This document shows, in pieces, positions 52,608 to 61,821 of a stretch of 64,000 nt of DNA. The notes beneath the pieces are model-generated. The model searched no databases. It saw only the letters and a list, made by a program, of their open reading frames with translations, and had not been told where the DNA came from. This DNA comes from Eutreptiella sp. 'Long Island Sound 2002' (Eukaryota; Euglenozoa; Euglenophyceae; Eutreptiales; Eutreptiaceae). The position numbers were made by a program, and so were the translations under genes. Position 1 is the first letter of the stretch. Every line of letters starts with the position of its first letter. The stretch spans positions 8,634,971 to 8,698,970 of the forward strand of contig OZ038402.1 of NCBI GenBank assembly GCA_964036045.1, in the 5' to 3' direction.

Positions 52608-55600
52608 TCAGATCTTGTCAGGGATGGATGATGCCACAATTGGAGCTTCTTCTTGTGCTTGTAAGTCCTCCTTGGTGACACAATCCTTGATCAGCGAGAG
52701 CTCTTTGTCAATCTCAGGGTGTTTCTTCAGGAACTTGATGAAAGTATCCGTATACCCATGGATGAAACTTGAAGCTGGCTCCCATTTGTCTTCTTCTGGA
52801 CCGAATCCTTTCCATCTGCACAGAAAGTACCACTTGCCTCGAGCATTCTTCTTGTATTCAAGAATCTTCTCCAACTCGAAACTGCTTGTGACCATCTTCC
52901 TGTCGCTCAGGTACTTCGAAGTCCAATAGAGAGGCTTGAACCTTCCTTTGGGGCAGGGTACTTCGGCCTTCAAACGATCTCGATGTACCTCTTGATGCCT
53001 GCCTGGCTCAATCTCAATGTTGAATGTAGTCTCACTTAGTTGATTTTTGACTTGGAATGGGCCATCCCACAAAGGTAACAATTTGTTGTCGTCCTTCAGG
53101 GTCTCGTCTGACTTACGAAGCCAAACTTGCTGGCCTTTCTCGAAGGGTTTTCCTTGCGTTCTTGACTTATTTTTGAAATTCAACCAATCTGCTTGACTTT
53201 CCACTTTGGCTTTGATCCATTTGGACTCTAGATCCTTGATCTTCTCAAACCATTGTGATGCGTCGTAGCACTGCCTTGGATGATGCATCACTGGTCCTGG
53301 ACCCATCTTCTCACGACCAAAAACCAGCTCATTCGGACTTAATCCAGTGTAATTCTTGGTACGATGGTATCTTCTCAAGACACAGTAAATTGTCTCCAAC
53401 CAATTGTAGTCTTTTTCAGTCGCCAGGAATTTCCTCAGAATGGAGATAAGAATTCTTCCAGCGCGTTCAGCAGGGAGAGCTCGATGGTCGTAGACTCGGG
53501 CACGAAGGTGATGAACTCCCAATAGGGCACACATGTTCTCCCACCAAGTCCCAATGAACTCTTTCCCACTGTCCGTCAGAATTTCACTGGGCACATCCCA
53601 GTTACTCATCCACTGACTTGCAGTCCACTTGGCAGCCATTTCAGAGGTGAGATGCTTCGTGTTGCAAGGGAGGACTTGGATGTAGCCACTGTGGCGGTCT
53701 TGAATTAACAAAACCCCATCGATAGGCTTCCTCGTGTAGAGGCATTCCTCTTGGATTTGCCCCAACTCGAAGACATCCGCCGTCACCTTGTCGAACAGCC
53801 TCTCAGGAATTGGTAATCCCTTCAGTAGTCCTTCTGCCTTTTGATTCTTGGGGATGGTCGCCTGACATTGCTTGCATCCTTTGGCAACTCGTTCACAGGC
53901 ACCCTTGAGGTCCCTTGTGTACACTCTGTGGCGTAGCTCCTGTTCCAGCACACGAGAATGTGTGTGGGCTGTCTCATTCCGATGCCAATGTTTGACATAT
54001 TGGTCAATCAGACAATCAGGAACACAAATCCGTCCTTGCCAAAATAACTTGTCGCCTTGGATTTTGAAATCAGACGTCTCTTCAGAGTCGTAAGGCTTGT
54101 CCCCTTTCAACTTGTGGTAAACAGACCCAAAGAACCTGTCCTCCTTGTACATCTTCGTCCAATCCACATAGAGGAAGGAAGTTTCCTTGTCCTTTTGCTG
54201 TGGGGGGAGCGTGGATTTCGACTTGGATCTCGTCAGAGGAAACACATTCAGGAGTGGCAGCGACGACTCAGAGTCAGAGTTAACTCCTGCAGTCTGATCT
54301 GCCTTGGTAATCTCCTTGCATCTGACCAAATCCATCTTCATCCGATTTTTAATCGAACATTGGAGACAATGTTTCTTGATCAGTGTTTGTTCCTCCTTGT
54401 CGAACTCGATCACTTCAGCTTTATCCGTCGCTGTCCCATGAAAACTCACTTCAGAGTAAGCCTCTGAGGCTGGGTAGGCCCAGCGACTCAGGGCGTCCGC
54501 CACTGTGTTGTAGCGACCCGGAATGTAAGTCACATGGAGGTCAAATCTGCTGAGCGTTTCATGCCAACGGCCTCTTCTCCCAGCTGGTCCACCAGGGGTA
54601 TCCACATGTTCTGTCCTCCAGCTCTCCAGTGACTTGTGGTCAGTCAGTACCTCAACGCGATGGCCCAAGATCCAACCTTCATAGCGCCGTAAGGCACAAA
54701 GGATTGCGTAGGCCTCTTGTTCCCTTGGACTCCAATTTCGCTGTCTTGTAGTAAGCTTGCGAGACCAGAAAGCCAGGGGATGATGGTGACCTTCGTCGTC
54801 GACTTGTTCGATCGTAGCACCAATGGCGTAACGACTGGCGTCTGTACGAATATAAAAAGGTCTTCCATCCAACCACGGAGTCTTTAATGTAACCACATTA
54901 GCCAGTGCTTCCTTGAGACCAGTAAATGCCTCTTCACATTCTGGCGTCCACTTGAGCTTGACTTGAGATCCCTTCTTTCCTTCTATTTTGCCAACCTTGA
55001 GTAACTCTGTCAGGGGACCAGAGAACTTGGCGTAGAGAGGAAGGAACTCGTGGTAGTAATTGCAGCAGCCTAAAAAGGCACGAAGCTGCGTGATGGTTTT
55101 AGGCCTTTCCCAGAGCTGCAGGGCAGCCATTTTTCCTGGGGCTGGTCTTCTTGTCCCATCTTCCAAGACAGAGCCACAAAATTCCACCGATTGGAGGAAC
55201 ATCTTGCCCTTCTTGGGTCCACACACGAGCTTCTCTTGTCGAAGGACTTCGAGAACTTTTCGAACTTGTTCTTCGTGCAACTTCAGGCACTCATCAAAGT
55301 TGTTTCCCAACGGCGTGGCAATCAGAAGGTCGTCAATGTAGATGCTGCAGAATTCTTGTAAATCCAGAGACTTGTGCTTCTGAAATAAAATAGTCTCCAT
55401 CATCTTCTGGAACATCGACGGCGCATTCTTCAGACCCATCGGCAGTACAGTCCACTGGACAGTGCCACAGGGCGTGCACATTGCCGTCAAATGCCTGTCC
55501 TCCTTTCGAAGGGGCATCTGATGAAAGCCATGGCGCAAATCCAACACAGTAAAGAGCTTGCCTTTGGCTCTCGCTGCTATCTCCTTCTCGATTAGAGGAA

Positions 55601-57509
55601 GAGGATGCGCGTCTGGTACTGTGGCGGCATTCAGGGCTCTGTAATCCACCACTAGACGCCAAGCATCTATGCTGGATTGGTCTGCAGGTGGGGGTTTTGG
55701 CACAGTAAATGGTGCTGAACACCACTCAGAACTCATGCAGCCCTCCAACCAACCGAACTCATAGAGATTGCGCTCAATAATCTTTCGTAGGGCATCTGCT
55801 TTGGTGCCGTGGAGATAGAATGGACGTTGTTTGTGAACCTTGGCGCCTTCGATTATCTCAATCCTGGCTTCCCCATTTTCACATCGATTTGGGGGGTTTT
55901 TCCACAACTTACCACTCAGCACGTCATCTTGATAATCTTCGAACACTGCGTCCCTTCTTGCAGATATCTTGTCTCCGTCGACCTGATTCCCACATTTAAT
56001 CACCGACATTATGTCCACCAATTTGCGAATTGTTGGTCGTGGTCTCATATTCTTGGCCACTTCATTCCAAACTTCTTCGTCGCATTGTTGGCGGATGAAG
56101 CTCACCTGAGCTCGCTCCTCCGTGGGATCCCACCAATCAAAGGGGTCCACGAATGTCTTGAAGGGATGGTCGGACGAATTCAGCTTCATTCCTGTCAATT
56201 CAGGCGAGATTCTTGGAGATTTGTCTTCATTCTTGCTTGAAATCTTGACTTTTTTGGCTTGATTCTTGTCTGATGGGGACGAATTGTAATGGATGGAGGC
56301 GTTCTCTTGAGGGACGCCGATTGTCCTTCCCTCCTTCCGCGACGATACGTCGGGATTCTGCTCTCGATCGTCTTCATCCACTCCAATTCCGTCGATTCTT
56401 GAGGAATTTGAGATAACCTCTTCTGTTCCCATTTCACTGCCATCTTGCCAATAATCTCCCAGATTCCCGTCAACTAAGCACGCCAACGTGCTCCACGAAC
56501 GCTGTGGCAAAGGCTTGCCATTGTCCTCGCAATACAGCTTCACGCCCTTGTGCGGAAGCTCGACAATGTCGATTGAAATGTCCATAATGTCCTTGAACCA
56601 CTCTTGTCTTGGCCAATTGGGGACAATTAAAATCGCCTTCGCGCCGGATTGCTTCAGCTTCTGCACTACACGAGGGAAAACGTCGAAGGGCGGATTGATC
56701 CAAAGAGGTTCAGACCAGTCTTCACTCCAGGCATCGTCGTAGAACTTCGGAAATCTCTTATTCTTTTTATTTGCAAAAGCATCAACTTCAGGACGAAAAT
56801 TGTGGTTCTTTTCGAAATAATCCACCAGAATGTCCCGCCATTTGTCGACTACTCGATAGCAAACTGACTTCCACTTCTTGCTGTTCAACGAATCCACCTT
56901 TCCTTCGTCGTAATCTTCTTGATTCCGTGTCCATTCCTGCCCATCTTGCTGAAAATGCAGCTTATTTCTCTCCTTGAATTGGTGGATACTCTTGGTATAT
57001 GGGTGCAGATAATACAGTTCGGACGGGTCGGTGGTCGACGGATCTTGGAGGAAGCATGTCCTGTGTCCCATGGGCGACACACGGTGAGCGTGAAGCCAGG
57101 GTTGACCCAAGAATAAATCATACTTTATGCTGGCTTCATAAAATTTTCCAGCAAACCACTCCTCAGTGACCGTCTCTTCAACACTCCAGACTGATTGTTT
57201 CACCAATCTGACCGCCAATTCTGCTTCTCTGTCGCCACCGTCAAGGCGATGTCCGCTGACTCCCTCCAGCTGGACAGGGGTGGAGGACATCTTCGTCTCA
57301 TCCTCCTGCAGAAAGCCTTTCCTCACCAGGTTCACCTCTGAACCATTGTCGATCAGACATCCGGCAAGTTTAACCTTACCATCCGTCGATCTGACCTGGA
57401 TCCAGCAGACAAACTGGCGCTGTTTGCCTCGCCGGACAGCGCTGAGGACCCAGGCAGGGTACAGGAGGCCGGAGGACCGCGCCAGTCGATCCCAGCAGCG
57501 TCCATCCAC
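52608..57509 (-). CDS. pol: Element E Pol: protease, MT-like, reverse transcriptase, RNase H, integrase, chromodomain
   Basis: 1,633 residues, uninterrupted. The protease box reads DNGS (Asp 54) where DTG or DSG is usual; LFLGQPWL follows near 132. A DIRS-MT-like domain (about 235-350) has VDAFANKKN and an intact WINPPF (NPPF 272-275), then AILIVPNWPRQEWF. Reverse transcriptase has WRLVVDYRALN, VLDLRHGFHQM and YIDDLLIAT (about 724). RNase H has RTDASRYAIG, TDHKSL and ADALSRWAYP. Integrase has a zinc domain (CKQCQ), Asp in TADVFEL, Asp in LTDSGKEF and Glu in PAERAGR. A chromodomain (FELEKILEYKK, WYFLCRWKGFG) closes it, ending TGA. It follows gag in the same frame after one TAG, so readthrough is the likely way it is made; the first codon listed is not a true start. 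Confidence 0.94.
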   Translation of the reverse strand: MDGRCWDRLARSSGLLYPAWVLSAVRRGKQRQFVCWIQVRSTDGKVKLAGCLIDNGSEVNLVRKGFLQEDETKMSSTPVQLEGVSGHRLDGGDREAELAVRLVKQSVWSVEETVTEEWFAGKFYEASIKYDLFLGQPWLHAHRVSPMGHRTCFLQDPSTTDPSELYYLHPYTKSIHQFKERNKLHFQQDGQEWTRNQEDYDEGKVDSLNSKKWKSVCYRVVDKWRDILVDYFEKNHNFRPEVDAFANKKNKRFPKFYDDAWSEDWSEPLWINPPFDVFPRVVQKLKQSGAKAILIVPNWPRQEWFKDIMDISIDIVELPHKGVKLYCEDNGKPLPQRSWSTLACLVDGNLGDYWQDGSEMGTEEVISNSSRIDGIGVDEDDREQNPDVSSRKEGRTIGVPQENASIHYNSSPSDKNQAKKVKISSKNEDKSPRISPELTGMKLNSSDHPFKTFVDPFDWWDPTEERAQVSFIRQQCDEEVWNEVAKNMRPRPTIRKLVDIMSVIKCGNQVDGDKISARRDAVFEDYQDDVLSGKLWKNPPNRCENGEARIEIIEGAKVHKQRPFYLHGTKADALRKIIERNLYEFGWLEGCMSSEWCSAPFTVPKPPPADQSSIDAWRLVVDYRALNAATVPDAHPLPLIEKEIAARAKGKLFTVLDLRHGFHQMPLRKEDRHLTAMCTPCGTVQWTVLPMGLKNAPSMFQKMMETILFQKHKSLDLQEFCSIYIDDLLIATPLGNNFDECLKLHEEQVRKVLEVLRQEKLVCGPKKGKMFLQSVEFCGSVLEDGTRRPAPGKMAALQLWERPKTITQLRAFLGCCNYYHEFLPLYAKFSGPLTELLKVGKIEGKKGSQVKLKWTPECEEAFTGLKEALANVVTLKTPWLDGRPFYIRTDASRYAIGATIEQVDDEGHHHPLAFWSRKLTTRQRNWSPREQEAYAILCALRRYEGWILGHRVEVLTDHKSLESWRTEHVDTPGGPAGRRGRWHETLSRFDLHVTYIPGRYNTVADALSRWAYPASEAYSEVSFHGTATDKAEVIEFDKEEQTLIKKHCLQCSIKNRMKMDLVRCKEITKADQTAGVNSDSESSLPLLNVFPLTRSKSKSTLPPQQKDKETSFLYVDWTKMYKEDRFFGSVYHKLKGDKPYDSEETSDFKIQGDKLFWQGRICVPDCLIDQYVKHWHRNETAHTHSRVLEQELRHRVYTRDLKGACERVAKGCKQCQATIPKNQKAEGLLKGLPIPERLFDKVTADVFELGQIQEECLYTRKPIDGVLLIQDRHSGYIQVLPCNTKHLTSEMAAKWTASQWMSNWDVPSEILTDSGKEFIGTWWENMCALLGVHHLRARVYDHRALPAERAGRILISILRKFLATEKDYNWLETIYCVLRRYHRTKNYTGLSPNELVFGREKMGPGPVMHHPRQCYDASQWFEKIKDLESKWIKAKVESQADWLNFKNKSRTQGKPFEKGQQVWLRKSDETLKDDNKLLPLWDGPFQVKNQLSETTFNIEIEPGRHQEVHRDRLKAEVPCPKGRFKPLYWTSKYLSDRKMVTSSFELEKILEYKKNARGKWYFLCRWKGFGPEEDKWEPASSFIHGYTDTFIKFLKKHPEIDKELSLIKDCVTKEDLQAQEEAPIVASSIPDKI

Positions 57510-57584
57510 CGCCCCAACTACCCTGATGGGTTTGTCCTCCTGCCACTCAACCCCAGTGTTGGGATTTGGGTCAAGTTGGCTTCC

Positions 57585-57587
57585 CTA
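57585..57587 (-). promoter_or_regulatory. Gag-pol boundary stop codon (candidate readthrough site)
   Basis: The minus strand reads TGG CAA TAG GGA AGC CAA. Gag and pol are in the same frame on either side. The UAG-GGA context resembles that of gammaretroviral gag-pol readthrough, and a CCCA/TGGG hairpin can form some 25 nt downstream. Confidence 0.65.
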
Positions 57588-60500
57588 TTGCCATTCTTCT
57601 TCTCCGTTCGTCTGTACGTCCTGTACTTGTCCTTCGTCAACCCATTCTTCTCCTGCTTCGACAGCATTCACTCCTTTTCCACGTCCACGACCTCCAAATG
57701 ATTTCCCCTTACCACCTTTCTTACCTCCTTGTCCTTTGTTGTTGGAGGTGTTGGAATTGGGGTTGGATTCGTTGGATTGGCCCTTGCCTCGACCTCCAGT
57801 ATCCTTGTTGTTGCCGAAGGTCTTGTTCGCTGGCGTCTCCGCGTACAGGGGGTTGCCATTCACCTTGGAATCATCCTGATTCCCGGACTTTCCCTTGCCA
57901 TTTCCACCCTTTTGGCCATTTTTTCCACCTGATTTTCCACCAGCATCGGTCCATCTTGAGTCGCTTGGATCTCCGCCTTGCTGCGAGTAATCTTTGGGTG
58001 TCCAGTCTCTGTTCTTTCCTTTGGACTGCCCTTTACCCTTTCCCCTTCCATGCTGGTCAGCATCTCGTGCTCCATCCTGCTGGGGATTTTTGGGAGAATT
58101 TCCCTTTCCATCCATTTTGGACTGAATTGTCTTGAGATCTGAGGGCGTCCATCTGTGATCTGCGGTCGTGTGAGTCGCCGCTCGACCTTCTTTTCCAAGG
58201 GCAATGCACACAGAGCATCCCTTCTCGCCAACGGCGTTGACCTTGCCTCCGAAGCCATGTGCATCCTGGGACTTCTGGCGTTCCAAGTTTGCATACTTTT
58301 CAAGTTGGTCCCAGATCTGCTCAACTCCATAACTGAAGATCCACGGTCGTACCCTCAAAACTGTTCCCTTATACTTCACTTTTCCATCCACCATGCTACA
58401 GAAAAACTCCGACTGCTCAGAATCGTGGAAACCAACTCTCCATCTGCCCTCACGAATAGTGATGTCCTTCAATCCAGTAGCACTGATAGAGTGTAGCAAC
58501 TCACGAACAGCCATTTTTCCCATAGTTTCTGGTAATCCTCGGACTTCAACCCAGTTGCCCAGGACTTTTTGGTCCGCCTGAGAGTCCCTGATCTTCTGCT
58601 TGGTCTCCGGCGTGAGTTTGCTCAGGAGGATCTTCTTCATTTCGCCTTCAGAAAGTCCTTCTCCAGAGTTCTCCGCCTCTTGCACCAAAAACTCCCAATC
58701 TTGCCTTGCAATTTGAATCTCTTCCAGAAATAATTTCTTGATCGCCCTGAAGTTCTCCAAACGGTTCCTGTAATGATCTTCAGGTAGTCGAGACCCTTTC
58801 TTCTTCAGGCTGCGGTACAGCTCCTCATACGTCAGGGGATTCCCCTGATTCTGCCGCTCCACATACAAATTGTATGTGCTCTCTCGGAGCTTGCCCGTCA
58901 AGCAATCCATCAACCCAAGGATCCAGAGCTCCTTGTCCAGCTTCTCGGTCTGCCGCCACACCACGAACTGCCTCTCGAAGGACGCCCAGTAATTGGGATG
59001 TCCTGAGAACTTCGGCTGCTTCATCACTGACCCTCTCAGCCTCATATGCAAAGGGTTCAGCAAGTGGTCCAGGTTGAAGTTGGTGGCTGTGCCGACCGGA
59101 TTGACGAAAACTGGATTGACTGCGGCGCCTCCCATGGCCTGTGCCTGCGCGATTGCGGCCGCCAGCAACGCCTGGTCTACAGTAGGCTGCACGAACGGCG
59201 TTGGTTGAGCTTGATGCATCCTCATCTCCTGCAATTTCTTCTGTTTTTCTTTGATTTTTGCCTCGTTTTCTTTCTGCTGTCGGTCCTTCTTCTTCAAGGC
59301 CATGGATCGCTCCTTCACAGTGGTCCTTGCTTCTCCATCAATATCTCCGACAGTACCCACGGACAGTACAGACTTCCCTGACGAAGATTCTCCTCCTTCA
59401 GTACCCAGATTGAACCCAATTGGATTTGTAAATCCAGTAGGGGGGATACCAGAAATTCCAGTAAAAGCTGGATGGTGGCCAGTAAAAGCTGGGGGTGCTG
59501 GAGAATGTGGAGCGCCGTAAGGCGTGGATGTGGGTGCAGCTGAGGAGGTAGGTGCTGGGTGGTTTGCCATTGTAGGCGCTGGTCCAGAGAGCCCAGTAAT
59601 GCTCAGATTTTGTACCAGATTTGTAAGCTTCTCCAACTTCTGTTCCATGTCCTTCCACTTGCTGTCATCATCCCTCTTTTTCTCCTTGGCGGCGTTCTTC
59701 AGCTCCTTCACCTTGTTCTCCAGCGACGAAATCTGCCTTCGACAGGAGCAGTCCTTGGCGCATTCGCCACAGGAAGGGCATCTCGTCCCTTTCCCCTTGC
59801 TTCTGACTTCATCAACCCAGCTGTCAACACTGGAGTTGGAGTCAGGAAGCTTGGACAGTTGCTCCCTGGAGAGGTGAGAATGTGTCGAATCACACCTCAT
59901 CTCGTCGACCTCGTCGTCGTTCCGACTCCAGGCGCCTGACGGACCAGGCTGCTGACGCAGATTCTGCCGTCGTTCCTCGGCGATGATGGCCATCTGCACC
60001 ATCACGGCTGCCTGGTGGCCGAACTGGTCCATCAACTCCTCCCAGTCCTCTTGCTCCTGCAATTGGGCATCAAATCTTGACCGGCCGCTGTCCCTGAGGA
60101 ACTGGCACGACGCCCGGAACCAGTCCCTCAGGCGGCCACGATAGCCCGCCTCCGCCAGCAGCCAATTCTGCCTGTGCAGGAATTCCTCATTCCAGATCTG
60201 CTGAAAGTGGTTTTCCCAGTAATCACCACTAATTTCAGCTTCAGACTGCTCTCCTTCGCTGCTGCTGTCTTCCAGATCAGGCAAAGCGTGAGAGGAGGAA
60301 CCAGATTCACTCGAGGAGGGAGATTCTCGACCGGGTTTAAGGTTGGGTGGGGCGTTCATGCAACACTCAGCACAAGTATGAACACCAGGCCAATGTTTAT
60401 GGCCACAGTAAGGGCACTCTGATGGTTGAACCTCGGCTTGTTGGGGAGATGCTACGAATGTAACCTCGGGGGGAACACGCAGCGACCCAGAAGGAGTAAT

Positions 60501-60758
60501 AGCCCCGCTAAATTCCGACGATCTCAGAGTATCAGTGGAGATTCCAGAAGCAGAGTCATGATTTCCTCTGCTACCATGTAACCGCTGCATAGTGGTTGAT
60601 CTTTGTTGTGACTGCGAAGCCTGTAGCCTTGATGCCCCAGGGGTCGTAACGCCCGACACTGCCCCTGATATCTCCGAACCCACATAACCCTCTTCGGACC
60701 CATATCCAGCCTCTGGGAGCGACATATGCAAAGCACTTGAAGGTCCAGTGAACTCCAT
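57585..60758 (-). CDS. gag: Element E Gag polyprotein with RRM-like domain
   Basis: 1,057 residues from an ATG at 60758, which lies inside the 5' LTR; the frame crosses the LTR end and the primer site. A CPYCGHKH and a CPSCGECAKDC cluster lie in the N-terminal third. A coiled coil follows (SSLENKVKELKNAAKEKKR). The capsid-like part starts near KQPKFSGHPNYWASFERQF. Then comes a segment with the strand-helix pattern of an RRM fold (WVEVRGLPETMGKMAVRELL ... GRWRVGFHDSEQSEFF ... TVLRVRPW). A CSVCIALGKEGRAATH Cys/His motif and a long Gly/Lys/Asn tail end the protein. There is no CCHC knuckle. The stop is TAG. Confidence 0.88.
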   Translation of the reverse strand: MEFTGPSSALHMSLPEAGYGSEEGYVGSEISGAVSGVTTPGASRLQASQSQQRSTTMQRLHGSRGNHDSASGISTDTLRSSEFSGAITPSGSLRVPPEVTFVASPQQAEVQPSECPYCGHKHWPGVHTCAECCMNAPPNLKPGRESPSSSESGSSSHALPDLEDSSSEGEQSEAEISGDYWENHFQQIWNEEFLHRQNWLLAEAGYRGRLRDWFRASCQFLRDSGRSRFDAQLQEQEDWEELMDQFGHQAAVMVQMAIIAEERRQNLRQQPGPSGAWSRNDDEVDEMRCDSTHSHLSREQLSKLPDSNSSVDSWVDEVRSKGKGTRCPSCGECAKDCSCRRQISSLENKVKELKNAAKEKKRDDDSKWKDMEQKLEKLTNLVQNLSITGLSGPAPTMANHPAPTSSAAPTSTPYGAPHSPAPPAFTGHHPAFTGISGIPPTGFTNPIGFNLGTEGGESSSGKSVLSVGTVGDIDGEARTTVKERSMALKKKDRQQKENEAKIKEKQKKLQEMRMHQAQPTPFVQPTVDQALLAAAIAQAQAMGGAAVNPVFVNPVGTATNFNLDHLLNPLHMRLRGSVMKQPKFSGHPNYWASFERQFVVWRQTEKLDKELWILGLMDCLTGKLRESTYNLYVERQNQGNPLTYEELYRSLKKKGSRLPEDHYRNRLENFRAIKKLFLEEIQIARQDWEFLVQEAENSGEGLSEGEMKKILLSKLTPETKQKIRDSQADQKVLGNWVEVRGLPETMGKMAVRELLHSISATGLKDITIREGRWRVGFHDSEQSEFFCSMVDGKVKYKGTVLRVRPWIFSYGVEQIWDQLEKYANLERQKSQDAHGFGGKVNAVGEKGCSVCIALGKEGRAATHTTADHRWTPSDLKTIQSKMDGKGNSPKNPQQDGARDADQHGRGKGKGQSKGKNRDWTPKDYSQQGGDPSDSRWTDAGGKSGGKNGQKGGNGKGKSGNQDDSKVNGNPLYAETPANKTFGNNKDTGGRGKGQSNESNPNSNTSNNKGQGGKKGGKGKSFGGRGRGKGVNAVEAGEEWVDEGQVQDVQTNGEEEWQ
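60565..60576 (-). promoter_or_regulatory. Primer-binding site of element E
   Basis: The minus strand reads TGGTAGCAGAGG right after the LTR end, complementary to the 3' end CCTCTGCTACCA of an initiator tRNA-Met (12 bases). Confidence 0.85.
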
Positions 60759-61056
60759 GGTGGAATATGAAGAGTACGAAAACCCGGTCTACAAAAATGG
60801 AGCAGACATAGAATCTCAATGCGCATTCATCGCAACTAATGACACGACGTGAAATCATTCGAAAACATTTAAATAAATCCGATTGGGAAATCACGAAAGA
60901 CAAATGCGACTCGACGCGCGCTCACAGGCGACATCTGGCGGCGAACGGAAAACATGAAACTGAGCGGAAAATTTACTGCACTAATGTACATCTGAGAATC
61001 ATTGGAATTCTGATCACATCAGTGTATAATTCAGTGCTGTCACTGCCGCCGTTACA
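60577..61056 (-). repeat. Element E 5' LTR, 480 bp
   Basis: Partner of 50783-51262. It contains the gag start codon (60756-60758 on the minus strand), so about 60 residues of Gag are encoded by the LTR. Confidence 0.95.
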
Positions 61057-61061
61057 TTGTT

Positions 61062-61480
61062 GCCACCAAGTGTTTCTAGGACATTGCCTAAGCCGGCTCT
61101 TTGGGTTGCCATGCAACGCGCGTTGCAATGCACATTGGTACATTCCACTGAGTGCGTGTGGTGTGTGTTGCGTGTGTGATATTTCATCTGCCCATAACGA
61201 GACACATGACATGGGCAACCATCCAATTTGAAACCGGATGAAATTTCCCCCATACCTCGTTAGGTCACAAACATGATATGAGTGCGATGTGGGCAATGAA
61301 GCAATGGCAGCGCAAACACAAAGCCAGGCAATCTTCTCAAACTGCCTCATCTACGTCAGCATAGGAGCCATTGCTTAGCCCTGTGGGTTGTACCAAAGGG
61401 AAATCACATTTGGTTGCCATGCATGCTCGCAATTCACTATTCCCTCACTGTCTTTTGACCATTCGTTCACCCTTAGTTCA
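61062..61480. other. Non-coding flank right of element E
   Basis: No gene or repeat partner recognised. A short palindrome-rich segment (GCAACGCGCGTTGC) lies near 61113-61126. Confidence 0.5.
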
Positions 61481-61795
61481 CTGTCTTTTCACCCTTTGCT
61501 CACCCTACCTAGGAAGGTGTAATACACAGGACAAGTCTAAGCCTCCTCTTGGCACAAAAAGCACGCAACAAGGGCATGAAGGCAGTGAGACAATCTTTGT
61601 ATATTAGAATATGTGGTGTGGAGCAATGTCATGTTCGATCACCGTCTTTTCACCCTTCGCTCACCCTACCTCGGAAGGCGTAATACACAGGAAATACCTC
61701 CTCTTGGCACACAAAGCACGCAACAATGGCATGAAGGCAGTGAGACAATCTTTGTATATGATTATATGTGGTGTGGAACAACGTCAGGTATGACA
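61481..61795. repeat. 161-bp tandem duplication
   Basis: Two units begin at about 61483 and 61644 (GTCTTTTCACCCTT) and share blocks such as GGCATGAAGGCAGTGAGACA. They are slightly diverged and adjoin the satellite. Confidence 0.75.
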
Positions 61796-61821
61796 AGAAA
61801 TTTGCAATACTTGTCCACCGT

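Larger units (their letters stand above)
50783..61056 (-). mobile_element. Element E: complete, young Ty3/gypsy-like retrotransposon
   Basis: 10,274 bp with two 480-bp LTRs that look identical. Flanks 50778-50782 and 61057-61061 are both TTGTT, the 5-bp target duplication. Gag and pol are uninterrupted except for one TAG between them, and the primer site and polypurine tract are in place. This is the best candidate in the window for a recently active element. Confidence 0.96.
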
